Origin: Aquanectria penicillioides
Lineage: Eukaryota > Ascomycota > Sordariomycetes > Hypocreales > Nectriaceae
DNA: 64,000 nt
Assembly: GCA_003415625.1 (NCBI GenBank)
Contig: PYIU01000003.1
Coordinates: forward strand, 1,116,001-1,180,000
Direction: 5' to 3'
Numbering within the stretch: the first letter of the stretch is position 1; each line of letters begins with the position of its first letter. A program made the position numbers and the translations under genes. Below are positions 1 to 9,910 of the stretch, one piece after another. Below the pieces are notes generated by a model. The model was not told the origin of the DNA. It saw only the letters and a program-made list of their open reading frames with translations, and made no database searches.

Positions 1-37
1 CGTAGGAAACTCGTGCGGATGTGGATCTAGGGCCTAC

Positions 38-196
38 CTCGTTGATGTCCTTGCCCTCAAGCTCGGAGATGAGGGTGTCCAGGCGGTCCTCATCAGCCTC
101 AATACCGACAGACTCGAGAACGGCCTTGACGTCGGCAGCGGAGGGGGAGGTGTTGCCACCAAGGCCGAGGAGGAGGTAAGCAGCGAGGTGCTTCAT
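38..196 (-). CDS. RPP2: 60S acidic ribosomal protein P2, first coding exon (partial)
   Basis: The reverse strand from the ATG at 196 encodes 53 residues starting [20 protein letters not shown] and running through [20 protein letters not shown], the conserved N-terminal dimerisation domain of eukaryotic ribosomal stalk protein P2. P2 pairs with P1 on P0 in the large-subunit stalk and recruits translation GTPases. The exon ends in a GAG followed by a GTAGGC donor at position 37; the intron runs off the left edge, so the alanine hinge and the acidic C-terminal tail lie outside the window. The GVEAD/GIEAD block separates P2 from P1. The gene is divergent from SPT2. The identification is firm; the donor choice rests on the in-frame exon ending at a conserved point. 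Confidence 0.9.
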
Positions 197-1001
197 TTTG
201 ATTGTGGTTTCTGTCATGGAACTTTTGTCAGGATTTCTTTTTTTTTCTCCAACAGTGGGATATTTTTGAGCGACGAGGAATTGCTCAGACAACGTCAAGA
301 ACCGGGCAGATTTGTCGAAAGCAGCAGCGCAGAGAGTAGACTCACATCTAGGAGATAGAGGAGAACACGAGAAATCAATCAATTTAACCGCAAGTTGGGC
401 GGAGACTGAAGCCTTCGAGTTCGTAGTTGAACGTTTCGGTGTGACAAGGTGGAAAAGTTCCAAGCGTCGCAAAAGTTCAGGACCAATTTTGATCCTGTGG
501 GCACCAAAATCCACTTTAGGCGAATTGTTAGGGCGGGGTGATTTCGGAGCCCACAGGCGCCGAGCTCCCGATGCGAGCCCTCACAAGCCGCACTGCACCG
601 CCACATATTGGAAGAACAGGTCACGTGTCATGGCGCTGCATTCTCGCGTGGCGTTCCCTGATTTCATCCTCCGCTTTGAAAGTTGGCCGGTGACTGTTTC
701 TTTGTTCTTCACTGCTTGTACGCTTCCCCCTCACCCGGCATCGTGATCGCCTCGGTTTCTTTTGGCTTGCTTGTGAGTTTTGTGTATATACGACCACATA
801 CACGAGTTCTATCGCCTCTGCGCCTCCAGCCACCAGATTCCCACGGTCGTGCAAACGAAAAGACCAGTGCCTGATATCAGAGCCAGCCAGCGACGGCATC
901 GCTCAATGACTCACTAATCCCGCCCGAGGCTACTTGCTCCTCTCTGACTCCAAGTGGGTTATTGAATTCTTTTTTAGCCGCTCTGGCATTCAGCAGACGC
1001 C
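197..1001. promoter_or_regulatory. Divergent promoter region RPP2 / SPT2
   Basis: About 800 bp separate the two divergent start codons. A T-rich run (about 238-248) lies just upstream of RPP2, as is common in promoters of highly expressed fungal ribosomal genes. No coding sequence in either strand is supportable here. I cannot assign specific transcription factor sites. Confidence 0.5.
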
Positions 1002-2223
1002 ATGCCGGTGAGTAACCCCCCGAGACTCCAAACCGTGAACATACGGAAAAAAGCTGACGGTGGCGGACAAGATCGGAGACCTCCTCGCCCAGATCAGCGG
1101 TGGCGATGAGCCGTCCTCAAACCCCGCACCAGGCCTCACACGGGCGAATACTTTGCCCAAGAGGAAGGCTGATGAGGATTTACGTCTAAATAACTCCAAG
1201 ACTCCCCGAACCACCACACTCTCCAGCACGGTGGCACCGAGGCCCGAGGCCGTTAGACCCCCCCGCCCTGTCGAGACATCTGCTCCGCCCTCGAGATCAA
1301 GTCAACCATCACGACCACTCGACCGGCCCAGTGCCTCTCAACGGCCTACAAATGGACTCGGCTCCAGGTCTAGCGTTTTGTCCTCGAGGCCACTAAATGG
1401 AGGCAACAGAGTCCAGAAACCCGGCCCACCTAGCCGGCCATCTCCCGGACCATCAAGTGCACCTAGCGGGCCTCGAGCTGCACCGAAGAAGGGATCCTTT
1501 GCCGAGATTCTCGCTCGAGGTCAGCGGGCACAGGCTGTGATGGGCCAAGTCGGCAAGATCCAGCACAAGAAGGTGGCAAAAGGTGCCGCTGCTCCTGCTT
1601 CTGCCAAGAAGGATGAACCAAGAGTTGAAGCCAGAACCCCCAATAAAAAACTACCTCAGAGACCGTCGGGATATTCCGGCACGTCAAAACCTGGACAACG
1701 GAACGGTACACCGGTTAATGGAAGCAACAAAGACAGTCGAAACGGTAAGGCGTTGCCAACAAAGACTGAACGAGCCAAGGCTGCCGCAGACGAGGAAAAG
1801 GAGAAGAAGGTCAAGAAGGCTGTTGCGGCGACGACAGGATACACCGGCACAGCCAGGCCCAAACCTGGAAGTGATGTCAAGAAGCACAATGCTCCTCGGG
1901 GAGGTGCGCTGCTCAACACTCGGACACCCAGACCCAGCTCTTCCAAATCTCGCTTCGAGGATGATTATGACGAGGACATGGATGACTTCATCGACTACGA
2001 CGACGAGGAAGATGATGGAGGACCTCGCTACGACTATGCATCTGACGGGTCCTCTGATATGGAGGCGGGAATGGATGACATCGACGACGAAGAACGCCGA
2101 GCCGAAAGGATCGCCCGCCGCGAAGATATTGAAGAAGAGCGTTTGGAGCGCAGCCGCAAGGCCGCAAAAGAGGAACGCAAGCGCAAAGCACTCGATGACC
2201 TCCGTGCCAGTCGTCGCCGATGA
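1002..2223 (+). CDS. SPT2: SPT2 chromatin protein
   Basis: Two exons: a six-base first exon (ATG CCG, 1002-1007), an intron 1008-1071 with a GTGAGT donor and a CTGAC branch site, then 1072-2223; about 385 residues. The spliced N-terminus reads MPIGDLLAQISGG. The middle is a long disordered segment rich in Pro, Ser, Arg and Lys. The C-terminal 90 residues carry the SPT2 signature: an acidic DDYDEDMDDFIDYDDEED block followed by a charged helix full of RRAERIARRED-type repeats ending in LRASRRR. SPT2 binds histones H3-H4 and works in nucleosome reassembly behind RNA polymerase. The family and the C-terminal domain are clear. The exact acceptor is inferred; an alternative acceptor at the AAG around 1053 would add four residues in frame. 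Confidence 0.85.
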
Positions 2224-3609
2224 CCACGCCACACCTTTCATAACATGTAACTCTTACCAACCGGTTTCTTTCAACGGCACTTTTCTTTGCAACTCGCTTT
2301 GCGAGACGTGGTTACGGTCGAGAAACTTTGGAATGGAGGCGTTTTGTTGACATTACATTGGTTCCCACTTTTTTCTTACTATTGATGCTCTTCTTTGTTT
2401 TGGTTTTACAATAGGGCTACATTAGCGACGGAGTTGCACATTTCCTCATTTTGCCTATCAGACGCACCACAGGACTCTCAATCTCGCACGCACACACTTT
2501 CACAAACACCGCAAATGGTTTGCATGGCATGCATGGCACATTGGATTGGTCAAGACGGCAGTGGTTGAGAATCGGTTCCGGTCGAACCCTGGATCGGGTT
2601 GAACAGAGAGTAAAGAGAGAAGAAGGAAGGGGGAGAAGCAGGAGGCTATAGATATCGGTGGGGGTGTGGTATTCAGAATGGTACTTGTCTAGACTTAATT
2701 CTAAGGGGTACAGACCATTCATTATCTGCATACTTGCCTATGATGCTTGCATCCTTTCCTTGCCACTGGCCTGGGTTGAAGTATTCATGAGTGTCGATTA
2801 TCAGCAGTTGAGTGGCAGTTGGTGAGACAAAGAAAAATCGGCAGAGTGTTGCACTTGCAGTCTCGGGAATAATTTATGTTGATGGGTGGTCATAGGTCAA
2901 TAGAAAAAAATCACTTCGCCACTTCGCGATGATTTCAAATAGTGTTTTGGGAAAACAAGTCAAATATTTGCATTGTACAGGTGTCTAGGTATCAAAACTC
3001 ATCAACCAGAACCGTCAAACGCCCCTTTTGCCCTAACCGTGACGCGAGGCAAGCAAAAACAACCAAAAATGATAAACAGCCAGAATGCTGGTGCAACTGT
3101 CGTAAGAGTGAATATCTGTCGTCTGTCATCGTAAGAGTGACGCGTATCGACGGCCAGCAGATATGCAGGAAACCTGGCGTCGACGATATGCCAAAACTGT
3201 TCAAGAGCAGAAGTGAATCATGTCATGGAGGTGATGGGCTTCAAGGATTAGATCCAACACCCAAAGTAAACGAGGCTAGTGAGTAAAATATTGTTCAACT
3301 CAAAAGCCAGCTCCGGAAATGCGTAACAAGAACGACTTTCTAGCCAGCAAACCGTTCTGTGGGAGCCAAGAAGCCCCAATGGCCCAACGCGTTCGAACGA
3401 GTGAAAATAACAAAAAGTGCGTGCTAACGCCTTCGGAGACGAAACAGTACCGGTAACAATCCGAGGACAACTATCCATTTAGTACATACAATCCGGTGAG
3501 TTGGATTAGACAACTTCTGACACGAAAATGCCGCTGCCGGATATGCAACGCCAGAAGCAAGAACAAAATCCCTTTTCGAATCCATCCATCGAGACAAGTT
3601 CCGAGACGA
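2224..3609. other. Convergent intergenic region (3' flanks of SPT2 and NUFIP)
   Basis: About 1.4 kb between two converging genes, so it should hold two 3' untranslated regions and terminators. It contains scattered CA-rich and A-rich stretches. The small open reading frames here (up to about 114 codons) show no family resemblance, no splice context and no codon bias that would support a gene. Confidence 0.4.
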
Positions 3610-5495
3610 TTAAGGGAGATCATCGCTCTTAGATTGTTTACCACTTGTGCTGCCGTATGGCCGCAGGAGCCAACCCTGATAGTGTTTGATCCCCTGAGTG
3701 CTGTTACTATTCGCACCGGGAATGATGGATGGGGGAGGATTGCGACGAGAGGAGCCGGTTTCTCGTTTGACGGGAGGAGGGGGGAGGGAAGCAGAAGCAG
3801 CTGGGAGCAGGCTGAGAGCAGGTTGCGGTTGAGGTGCGTCGCCATTCTTTTTGGACATCTTCTCAATCTCCGATGGATCGATAGGCATCATCAGGCCTTT
3901 ATCGCGAAGGTATTGGATGGATTGCAGCACCGTGAGATCCTCTTGTTCCTTGTCGTTAAGGATCAAGCGTTGCTGAATCGTGAGCCGGCCGTTGTTGGCC
4001 TCACGCTCCTTAATGGCTGCTTCTCTGACCTCGGGATCATGGACGAAGCGGCACTTGCCCTTCTTGCCGCATGTTCCACCAGTGGAATAATATTTGCAAT
4101 GCTTGGAAACGTCGGCTTTCTTTGCAGGAGGAGGTGGCGGGGGAGCAACGTGGGAGCGAGAAGACATGACTTCTGGCTTCTCGTCATCCGAAGACTCGTC
4201 GGAAGGGTCTCTCATTTCATCGCCTTCGTCTCCTTGCTCCCGCTTTCGCTTGATGGATGACTCAACCTTACGAAGCTGTCGCCTGAGCTTGTCGGCTTGT
4301 TTTTCAAGCGAGGAAGCCTTGTCTTCGCCATTGTGTGCCAGCTCGGCAGCCTTCTTTGCCTCGACCCGGGCCTTAGTAGGGAAATGTTTCTTTCTTTCCG
4401 CCAAAAATGCATCGACATCCTTGACACTAAGGGGAATGTTAGGGAGGGGGAGACATTGGCAATGGCGAATTTGAACTTACTTGAGGGTTTCCTGTCCTAT
4501 TAGGTCGATAAGAACCTTCTCTTCGCCCTCGTCGTCCTCGGATTCCGAGTCCATTCCCGGGGTCAAGCCGAGGGTGTTCATCTTGCGCTTCTTTTTCTTC
4601 CCGACAGAAGGGGTTTCAGATTTGTGGTGATTGGAATCAGTGTGGCCTGGTTTGTGGTGCCGGGACTTGTCGTTTCCATGGTAGCCACCACGGCCGCGAG
4701 AATTGTCCCTATAGCCGCCTCGGCCACGGCGGCCACTCTGACTGTAGTAGCTGTCCTGATGAGGTGGTCCAGGTGGGGGAGGTGGTCCGGGATAAGGAGG
4801 ATACTGCGCGGGGGGGTAGTGGGCAGCACGAGGGTCATGGGGATACGGCTGCCCGTAGGCACCGTTCACGGGAGGAGGGACTGCCTCATGCTCATATCCA
4901 GGACGTGCAGGCCCACCCAACGGAGCCTTTGGACCTCCTCGGTCGTTGTATCCGCCTCGTGACCTACCGTTGCCGTAGTGGCCCTGAGGTGCCGACCCTT
5001 GACCATTCCACTGGGCTTGGCTAGGAGGAGGAGGGCCTTGATAGGGGGCACTATATTGCTGGGGTGCGCCGTACGGCGGCTGTTGCGGATATTGCGAAGG
5101 CGGGTATGGCTGGGGCGCATAGTTGGGATGGTAGTTGTTGGAGGACATGGGGACGGGGGCATGACCGTGGGGAGGAGGATGGCCATGCTCAGGAGCCCAC
5201 TGGGGTTGAGGTGGCGGATAGCTCCCAGCAGGAGGATGGGAGCCTCCATACGGGGGAGGGTTGTGGCTAGGATAGGGTTGACCGGTGTATTCGTAATGCC
5301 CCTGTGGCGAGCCGTGGTAATCACCGCGGCCTCCAGAGTAATGGCCTCCACGACCGCGTCCATGATGTGAGCCTCCGCCGCGGCCCTGGCCATGAGGAGG
5401 ATAGGACGGGGGTGGATGTCCATAACTTGGATGTCCGCCCGACGACGCCGACGGGGGAGGAGGGGGGGAGGAGGACCGTAACCGTATGCGGACAT
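3610..5495 (-). CDS. NUFIP1/Rsa1-like snoRNP assembly factor with CCCH zinc finger (one frameshift)
   Basis: Two exons on the reverse strand: 5495-4481 and 4426-3610, joined by a 54 bp intron (GTAAGT donor at 4480, TTAG acceptor at 4427). The protein is about 610 residues. The first half is a Pro/Gly/Tyr/Arg-rich RGG-like region. After it comes a NUFIP-type segment (VKDVDAFLAERKKHFPTKAR), a coiled coil, and near residue 450 a CCCH finger with spacing C-x8-C-x5-C-x3-H. NUFIP1/Rsa1 proteins help assemble box C/D snoRNPs with the R2TP chaperone in the nucleus. The ATG at 5495 (MSAYGYGPPPP) is out of frame with the rest; one extra C in the seven-C coding run at 5462-5468 restores one continuous frame. 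Without that repair the first in-frame ATG is at 5148. The family call rests on the ERKK..PTKAR motif plus the finger. Confidence 0.75.
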
Positions 5496-6271
5496 GGCTA
5501 GAAGATCATGTAGAGAGCGAGATGCGCTATGCGGCAGTTGTTGAGCAGGTGATGCGAAGCGTGCGGTCGTCGCAGATTACTCCCTCGATGGCTCTCTCGA
5601 TAGGAGACGGCTGGGGGAGAGACGAGGGATACTGTTCGTGGGCGGACGGGATGGTTTCGTTCCAACGAGAGAACCTTGAGAGGGCGGAGTGCGCGCGAGC
5701 TGCTGTGCGCCACAGGGTTACAGAGACGGGATGAACTCGCAGGAAAAGTGGGTGATTGAAACGACAATGACGAAAAGAGAGGAAATTAAAAGCGAAGAAA
5801 TCGCGTACGACAAAGAAAGCAGAAGGAGAGCAAGAGGCCGATGACCACGACTCAGGACTCGACTCGGCTCAACGGGATGAAGAGAAGCGAAGCTCTCGCT
5901 TTTCTCGACCAAGCCAAAGTGAGCTTTTGCAATGGAATAATCTGCACACCGTACCCTGGTTCCACAGCGGCGCTAGCCCTCCAAGGGAAGGCGGTGAGCG
6001 AGGACGGCAGAGAACGCCTAGCCTAATATGGCTTAGCCCCCTCTGTATTTCTTGAGTCGGTCTTTTTCTGCCGTGGCCCCAAGTTTCTCTGGTGCTGGGA
6101 ATCGAGACAATCGCAAACTCCCAGAGTCTGATTTGCCGCGCTGCAATGAGCTCCTTCATACCCCCTGTTGTGTCATGACCTTGTATTCTGCTGCATAGAG
6201 AGACCCTCGCGATCCGTACAAACCAAGAACACCCGCTTTCAATCCAAGGCAGCCAGTCCTGAAGCGCCGCC
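5496..6271. promoter_or_regulatory. Divergent promoter region NUFIP-like / RPC25
   Basis: About 775 bp between divergent start codons. The small open reading frames here are shadows with no recognisable product. No specific regulatory site is assigned. Confidence 0.4.
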
Positions 6272-7151
6272 ATGTTCATCCTGGTACATGCCACCCTCCT
6301 CGCTTTTCGACTGCCCCGCCATCACACACACACCCAACTACACGCCGCTCGCTTCGAGGACGTATGACTAACGCCTCATTCAGACCAAGATATCCGACTT
6401 GGTGCAGATTGCACCTGCTGACTTCGCAAAGAAGAGCATAGATGCCATCGAAGACAACATCAACGCCAAGTACTCTAACAAAGTTCGTCGCCCACCACCA
6501 TGGCTTGCCTATCCTTGACCAAGTCTCTGAGGGACTCACTCACTCACACCTCCGCAAATAGGTCATCCAGAAGATTGGACTCTGCATCTGTCTATACGAC
6601 GTCCTGTGGACCTCTGAGGGTCTCATTGGCCATGGCACTGGTCTAGTCAATGTCAATGGTTAGTCCTCCTTCCCGTCTCTCTATCTTGTCCCATGACCTA
6701 ACAGAGACAAACCCAAGTCGAATTTCGCATGGTTGTATTCCGCCCCTTCAAGGGTGAGGTCATGCTCGGGAGAATACGAAGCTCTACCCCTCACGGTATC
6801 AACCTAAGAACCGACTTCTTTGATGATATTTTTGTCCCGTTTGAGGAGCTGCCCGAGGGAGCCGAATAGTAAGACCAACACCTCCGTTCCGCTTGCCAAA
6901 CCCGACCTGGGCTGACAATTCCCAATAGCAATCATAGCGAGCACCTTTGGATCTGGAACTTTGACGAGGAACGCCTATTCTACGATAACCATGAAATGGT
7001 GCGCTTCCAGGTAGTAGATGAGGAGTGGCACGACCAAGCCCCAGCAGGACCCACACAGCCCGACGACACTCCTCTCAAGACTCCCTACCGGATAAAAGCC
7101 AGTATGGCTGCAGAGGGATTGGGCGTGTGTCTTTGGTGGGATGGAGCATAA
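6272..7151 (+). CDS. RPC25: DNA-directed RNA polymerase III subunit Rpc25 (RPC8)
   Basis: Five exons: 6272-6283, 6384-6482, 6562-6658, 6718-6868 and 6929-7151, giving 193 residues. The first exon codes only MFIL. The spliced protein begins MFILTKISDLVQIAPADF, matching the Rpc25 N-terminus. The N-terminal half is the RNA polymerase Rpb7-type domain (ICLYDVLWTSEGLIGHGTG). The second half, starting near VEFRMVVFRPFKGEV, is the OB-fold RPC8 domain (GVMLGRI-type strand, FFDDIFVP, FDEERLFYD, VRFQV). Rpc25 pairs with Rpc17 in the polymerase III stalk and is needed for initiation at tRNA and 5S genes. All four introns have canonical ends and keep frame. The gene ends 128 bp before the end of the convergent EMC3. 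Confidence 0.92.
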
Positions 7152-7279
7152 GATAGACAGGCGAGCGGTTGGTGGAGTCAAAAGACTGGAGCTGTTGAGA
7201 AAAAAGGAGACACGAGGAGCATGGGCAAAGGAAATTCGCATCTAGATCTGCCAGTATATATTTTGCTCATTCTATGAAT

Positions 7280-8262
7280 CTACGATTTGATACCCGCCAA
7301 CAGACGCTCCTCGACATCATCCAAGACGGAGAAATGCTCAACAACAGCCAGGTTCTCGGCCTCGGCAACAAACTGCTTGTGGGATCCTGACCAGGGCCGG
7401 CAGCCATGGGGTTCATCTGCTGTGTCTGCATCTGCTGGGCGACCTGGCTGGCAGCTATAATAATACCATTAGCGACAGAAATCGAAATAGGGGGTGGGAT
7501 GGCCTTGAACCACGGGGTCACGTACCATTGTCGCTACCAAGGAGGAAAACGTAGACAAACTGAAGACCGAAGATGCACAGGAAGTACCAGCTGATGCTAG
7601 ACATCCATCGGGGGTCCATGTCCTTGGTCTGCACGCCCGCCTGGAGCATGCTCTTGAACTTGATTGTGATGGGGAAGGGGAGTTTCACTATTTTCCTGTC
7701 GTTAGCACAAGACCCCGGCACCACGTATTCCAGTGTTCACGTACTAATGACATATCCGCTAAAGAACGCATTGATCCAGCTCATGATGAGGGTGTTGGGG
7801 ATAATCATGGCCATGTTGTTCTTCATCATGCCCATCATGCCATCCATGGCGGAGGGGTCGGACAAGGGGTTGGCGGGGGCTGGCCCTTCTTCTCAGGCTC
7901 CTTGAGGTAGGCACCAGACTCGTAGCCGGCAATGAGAGTCTCGCGGCGGGCCTCGAAGGCCTTCTGGGAGAGCACGTGGTGGTTGGAGCGCAGGGAAACG
8001 CCGCGGCCGAGGAAACGCTGCTCACGCATGGTCTTGGTGTCCTGCTTCTTGGGGGCCGTGGCCATGAGGACGGAGGCGTAGTGGCGCAGGACACCAGTGA
8101 GAACCATGACGATGGTGATGGGGATGAGGATCCAGTAGCTGTAGCGGGAGCTGTTAGCAACTTCCGAGTGCAGGGCAGCGACGCGGACAGTTCTGGGAGA
8201 GGAGCTTGAACATACAACAACTGGGGGTCCCGGTGGAGGGTCTGGACGGGAATTTGTACCAT
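7280..8262 (-). CDS. EMC3: ER membrane protein complex subunit 3 (two frameshifts)
   Basis: Four exons on the reverse strand: 8262-8216, 8138-7745, 7687-7526 and 7454-7280. The start MVQIPVQTLHRDPQL is typical of EMC3, followed by a membrane segment (YWILIPITIVMVLTGVLRHY), the motif QRFLGRGVSLRSN, the membrane segment around MAMIIPNTLIMSWINAFFSG, KLPFPITIKFKSMLQ, DPRWMSSISWYFL and the tail VLDDVEERLLAG. EMC3 is the Oxa1/YidC-type insertase core of the ER membrane complex. Two frame breaks interrupt the reading: at a coding CCCCC run (7875-7879) between KKGQPP and NPLSDPSAM, and at a coding CCC run (7381-7383) within GPGQDPHKQF. One added C at each restores 259 residues. The introns are canonical and in frame. 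It is divergent from SPC2, also an ER protein. Confidence 0.88.
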
Positions 8263-8743
8263 TGTGACAGTTTGCGTGCGGCCAAAGGCTCGCTTGGCGT
8301 GGAGGAATGCGAGAAAGCGACGTTGGTCGTGGGGTGGCGGCTCCGAGACGGTGATACCAAGCAGACACAGGTTAGATGAAGTCGCCAAATAGCCACGATC
8401 CATCAATTGCGCCGCAAGCTTGGCCGGAGCTTACCTAAGGCGAATGCGGGTACTGCCGCCACGCCCCAGACACACCTAATGGAGGCCCCCAGCCACTATA
8501 GCAGCAGCGCACAGAGCGGCCCTTGTACTGTACCTACCTACGTCGCAAAGTGGTACGGGCCACTACTCCGTAAACCGTGGCGGGAATCTCAAGGGACAGC
8601 TATCCACATGTACCTTGGCCCCACGACTCTAAGCACGACCTTGACCCCCAGGCCGGAGGTTGACGATACCATCATAACCACCGATCATATTTCAACCACT
8701 TCTCACAGCATATTCGCGCCATTGTCTGGCCCCTCTATCCACC
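8263..8743. promoter_or_regulatory. Divergent promoter region EMC3 / SPC2
   Basis: 480 bp shared by two ER translocation genes, so co-regulation is possible. It contains TACTCCGTA at 8564-8572 (reverse complement of a motif that recurs between genes in this window) and a TACCTACCTACG stretch near 8530. No other site is assigned. Confidence 0.45.
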
Positions 8744-9553
8744 ATGGCAAATTCCGCCGAGAAAATCTCCGTCTACAACCTCGCAGGTTTGTCCCCCATG
8801 CAACGCGCCCATCCAAGCTCCCATGCGCTTCGTCGCACATCCTTCTGACACGGTGGCTCCTAGACCTGAAGAACACCTCCGACGACGCTCTCCCCAACTA
8901 CCTCAACTCGCTCAAGTTCAAGCAGTCGCATTTCCTCACCGACGTGCGTCTGGTCCTCGGGTACACCGCCTTCACCCTCTCCGCCGCGTGCTTCGCCTGG
9001 GATTACAAGTTCGGGTTCGAGAACACCAAACAGTTCACGGCCATCGCCGTTACCGTGTACACTCTCCTCAACACGGCCCTTACGCTATGGATCACTGTTC
9101 GTGAGAAGGGTGTCGTGTACGAGGGAACTTCCCCCTCCGGCGAAACGGTAATGCCATACCACTCCGATCTTACCTACCATGTCCTCTCTAACACGCTGTC
9201 TTTGTTAGATCTCCATCACCTCAAACACCAAGAAGAACGTCCCCATCTACAACCTCACAATCACCGTCACCGACAAGGCTGGCAAGAATCGTGCCTTCAA
9301 GGTCTCCAAGCCCTTCTCAGGCTGGTTCGACGAGACCGGCCAGTTCGTCGCCGTCCCTTTCCAAGAGCTGCTTGCCACTTCTGTGCCCCTCATTGGCAAA
9401 TGCGACCCTAAGCGTATCTCCGTGTCCCAGGAGCTCCTCGACACAACCCCCGAGGTTCTCGATGCTATCCTTGCCGCTAACTCGGCTACCGCTGTGGGAA
9501 GCTCAACGGCCGCAGAGGCTGTTGGCAAGGGGGGCAAGAGACGCAAGGCGTAA
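8744..9553 (+). CDS. SPC2: Signal peptidase complex subunit 2
   Basis: Three exons: 8744-8786, 8864-9147 and 9209-9553; 223 residues. The protein starts MANSAEKISVYNLADLKNTS and contains the SPC25/SPCS2 core: two membrane segments (LGYTAFTLSAACFAWDY and AIAVTVYTLLNTALTLWI) separated by a short loop around FGFENTKQF, then a cytosolic beta-rich domain (VPIYNLTITVTDKAGKN, VSKPFSGWFDETGQF). The tail is short and basic (GGKRRKA). The subunit is an accessory part of the ER signal peptidase that links the catalytic subunits to the Sec61 translocon. Intron borders are canonical and phase-consistent. No frameshift is seen. Confidence 0.92.
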
Positions 9554-9910
9554 AAAGGCAAGGTGCTAAAAAGAATGATGAGTTTTTGTGAAAGGGTACC
9601 AAAACGGAAAGGGTACCCAAATCAGGATGCAGGCGTGGGATACGGCGTTGGGGGAGGAACGTATCTTGATACCATTGTGTTGACAGGTCTAGGCCATTAG
9701 AAAGGCAGTGCATTTGTTTAAGGCATATGAAGCCAATTTCAAGCCATGTCCACCCACGCCATGCCCATCGCTATATAGGAATCTATTTGAGCCCTCACAT
9801 GCAACCGATTGGATATGAAATCTAAATGCTTCTACCCTGGCCTTCACTCAGGCCGTTTATATTGTGCCCTGTGCCAGACTCCTGACCCTAAAAACGCCTG
9901 GGAATCGCCA
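9554..9910. terminator. Convergent 3' region SPC2 / MMS19
   Basis: 357 bp between the SPC2 stop and the MMS19 stop. No gene is supportable; it should hold the two polyadenylation regions. Confidence 0.4.
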
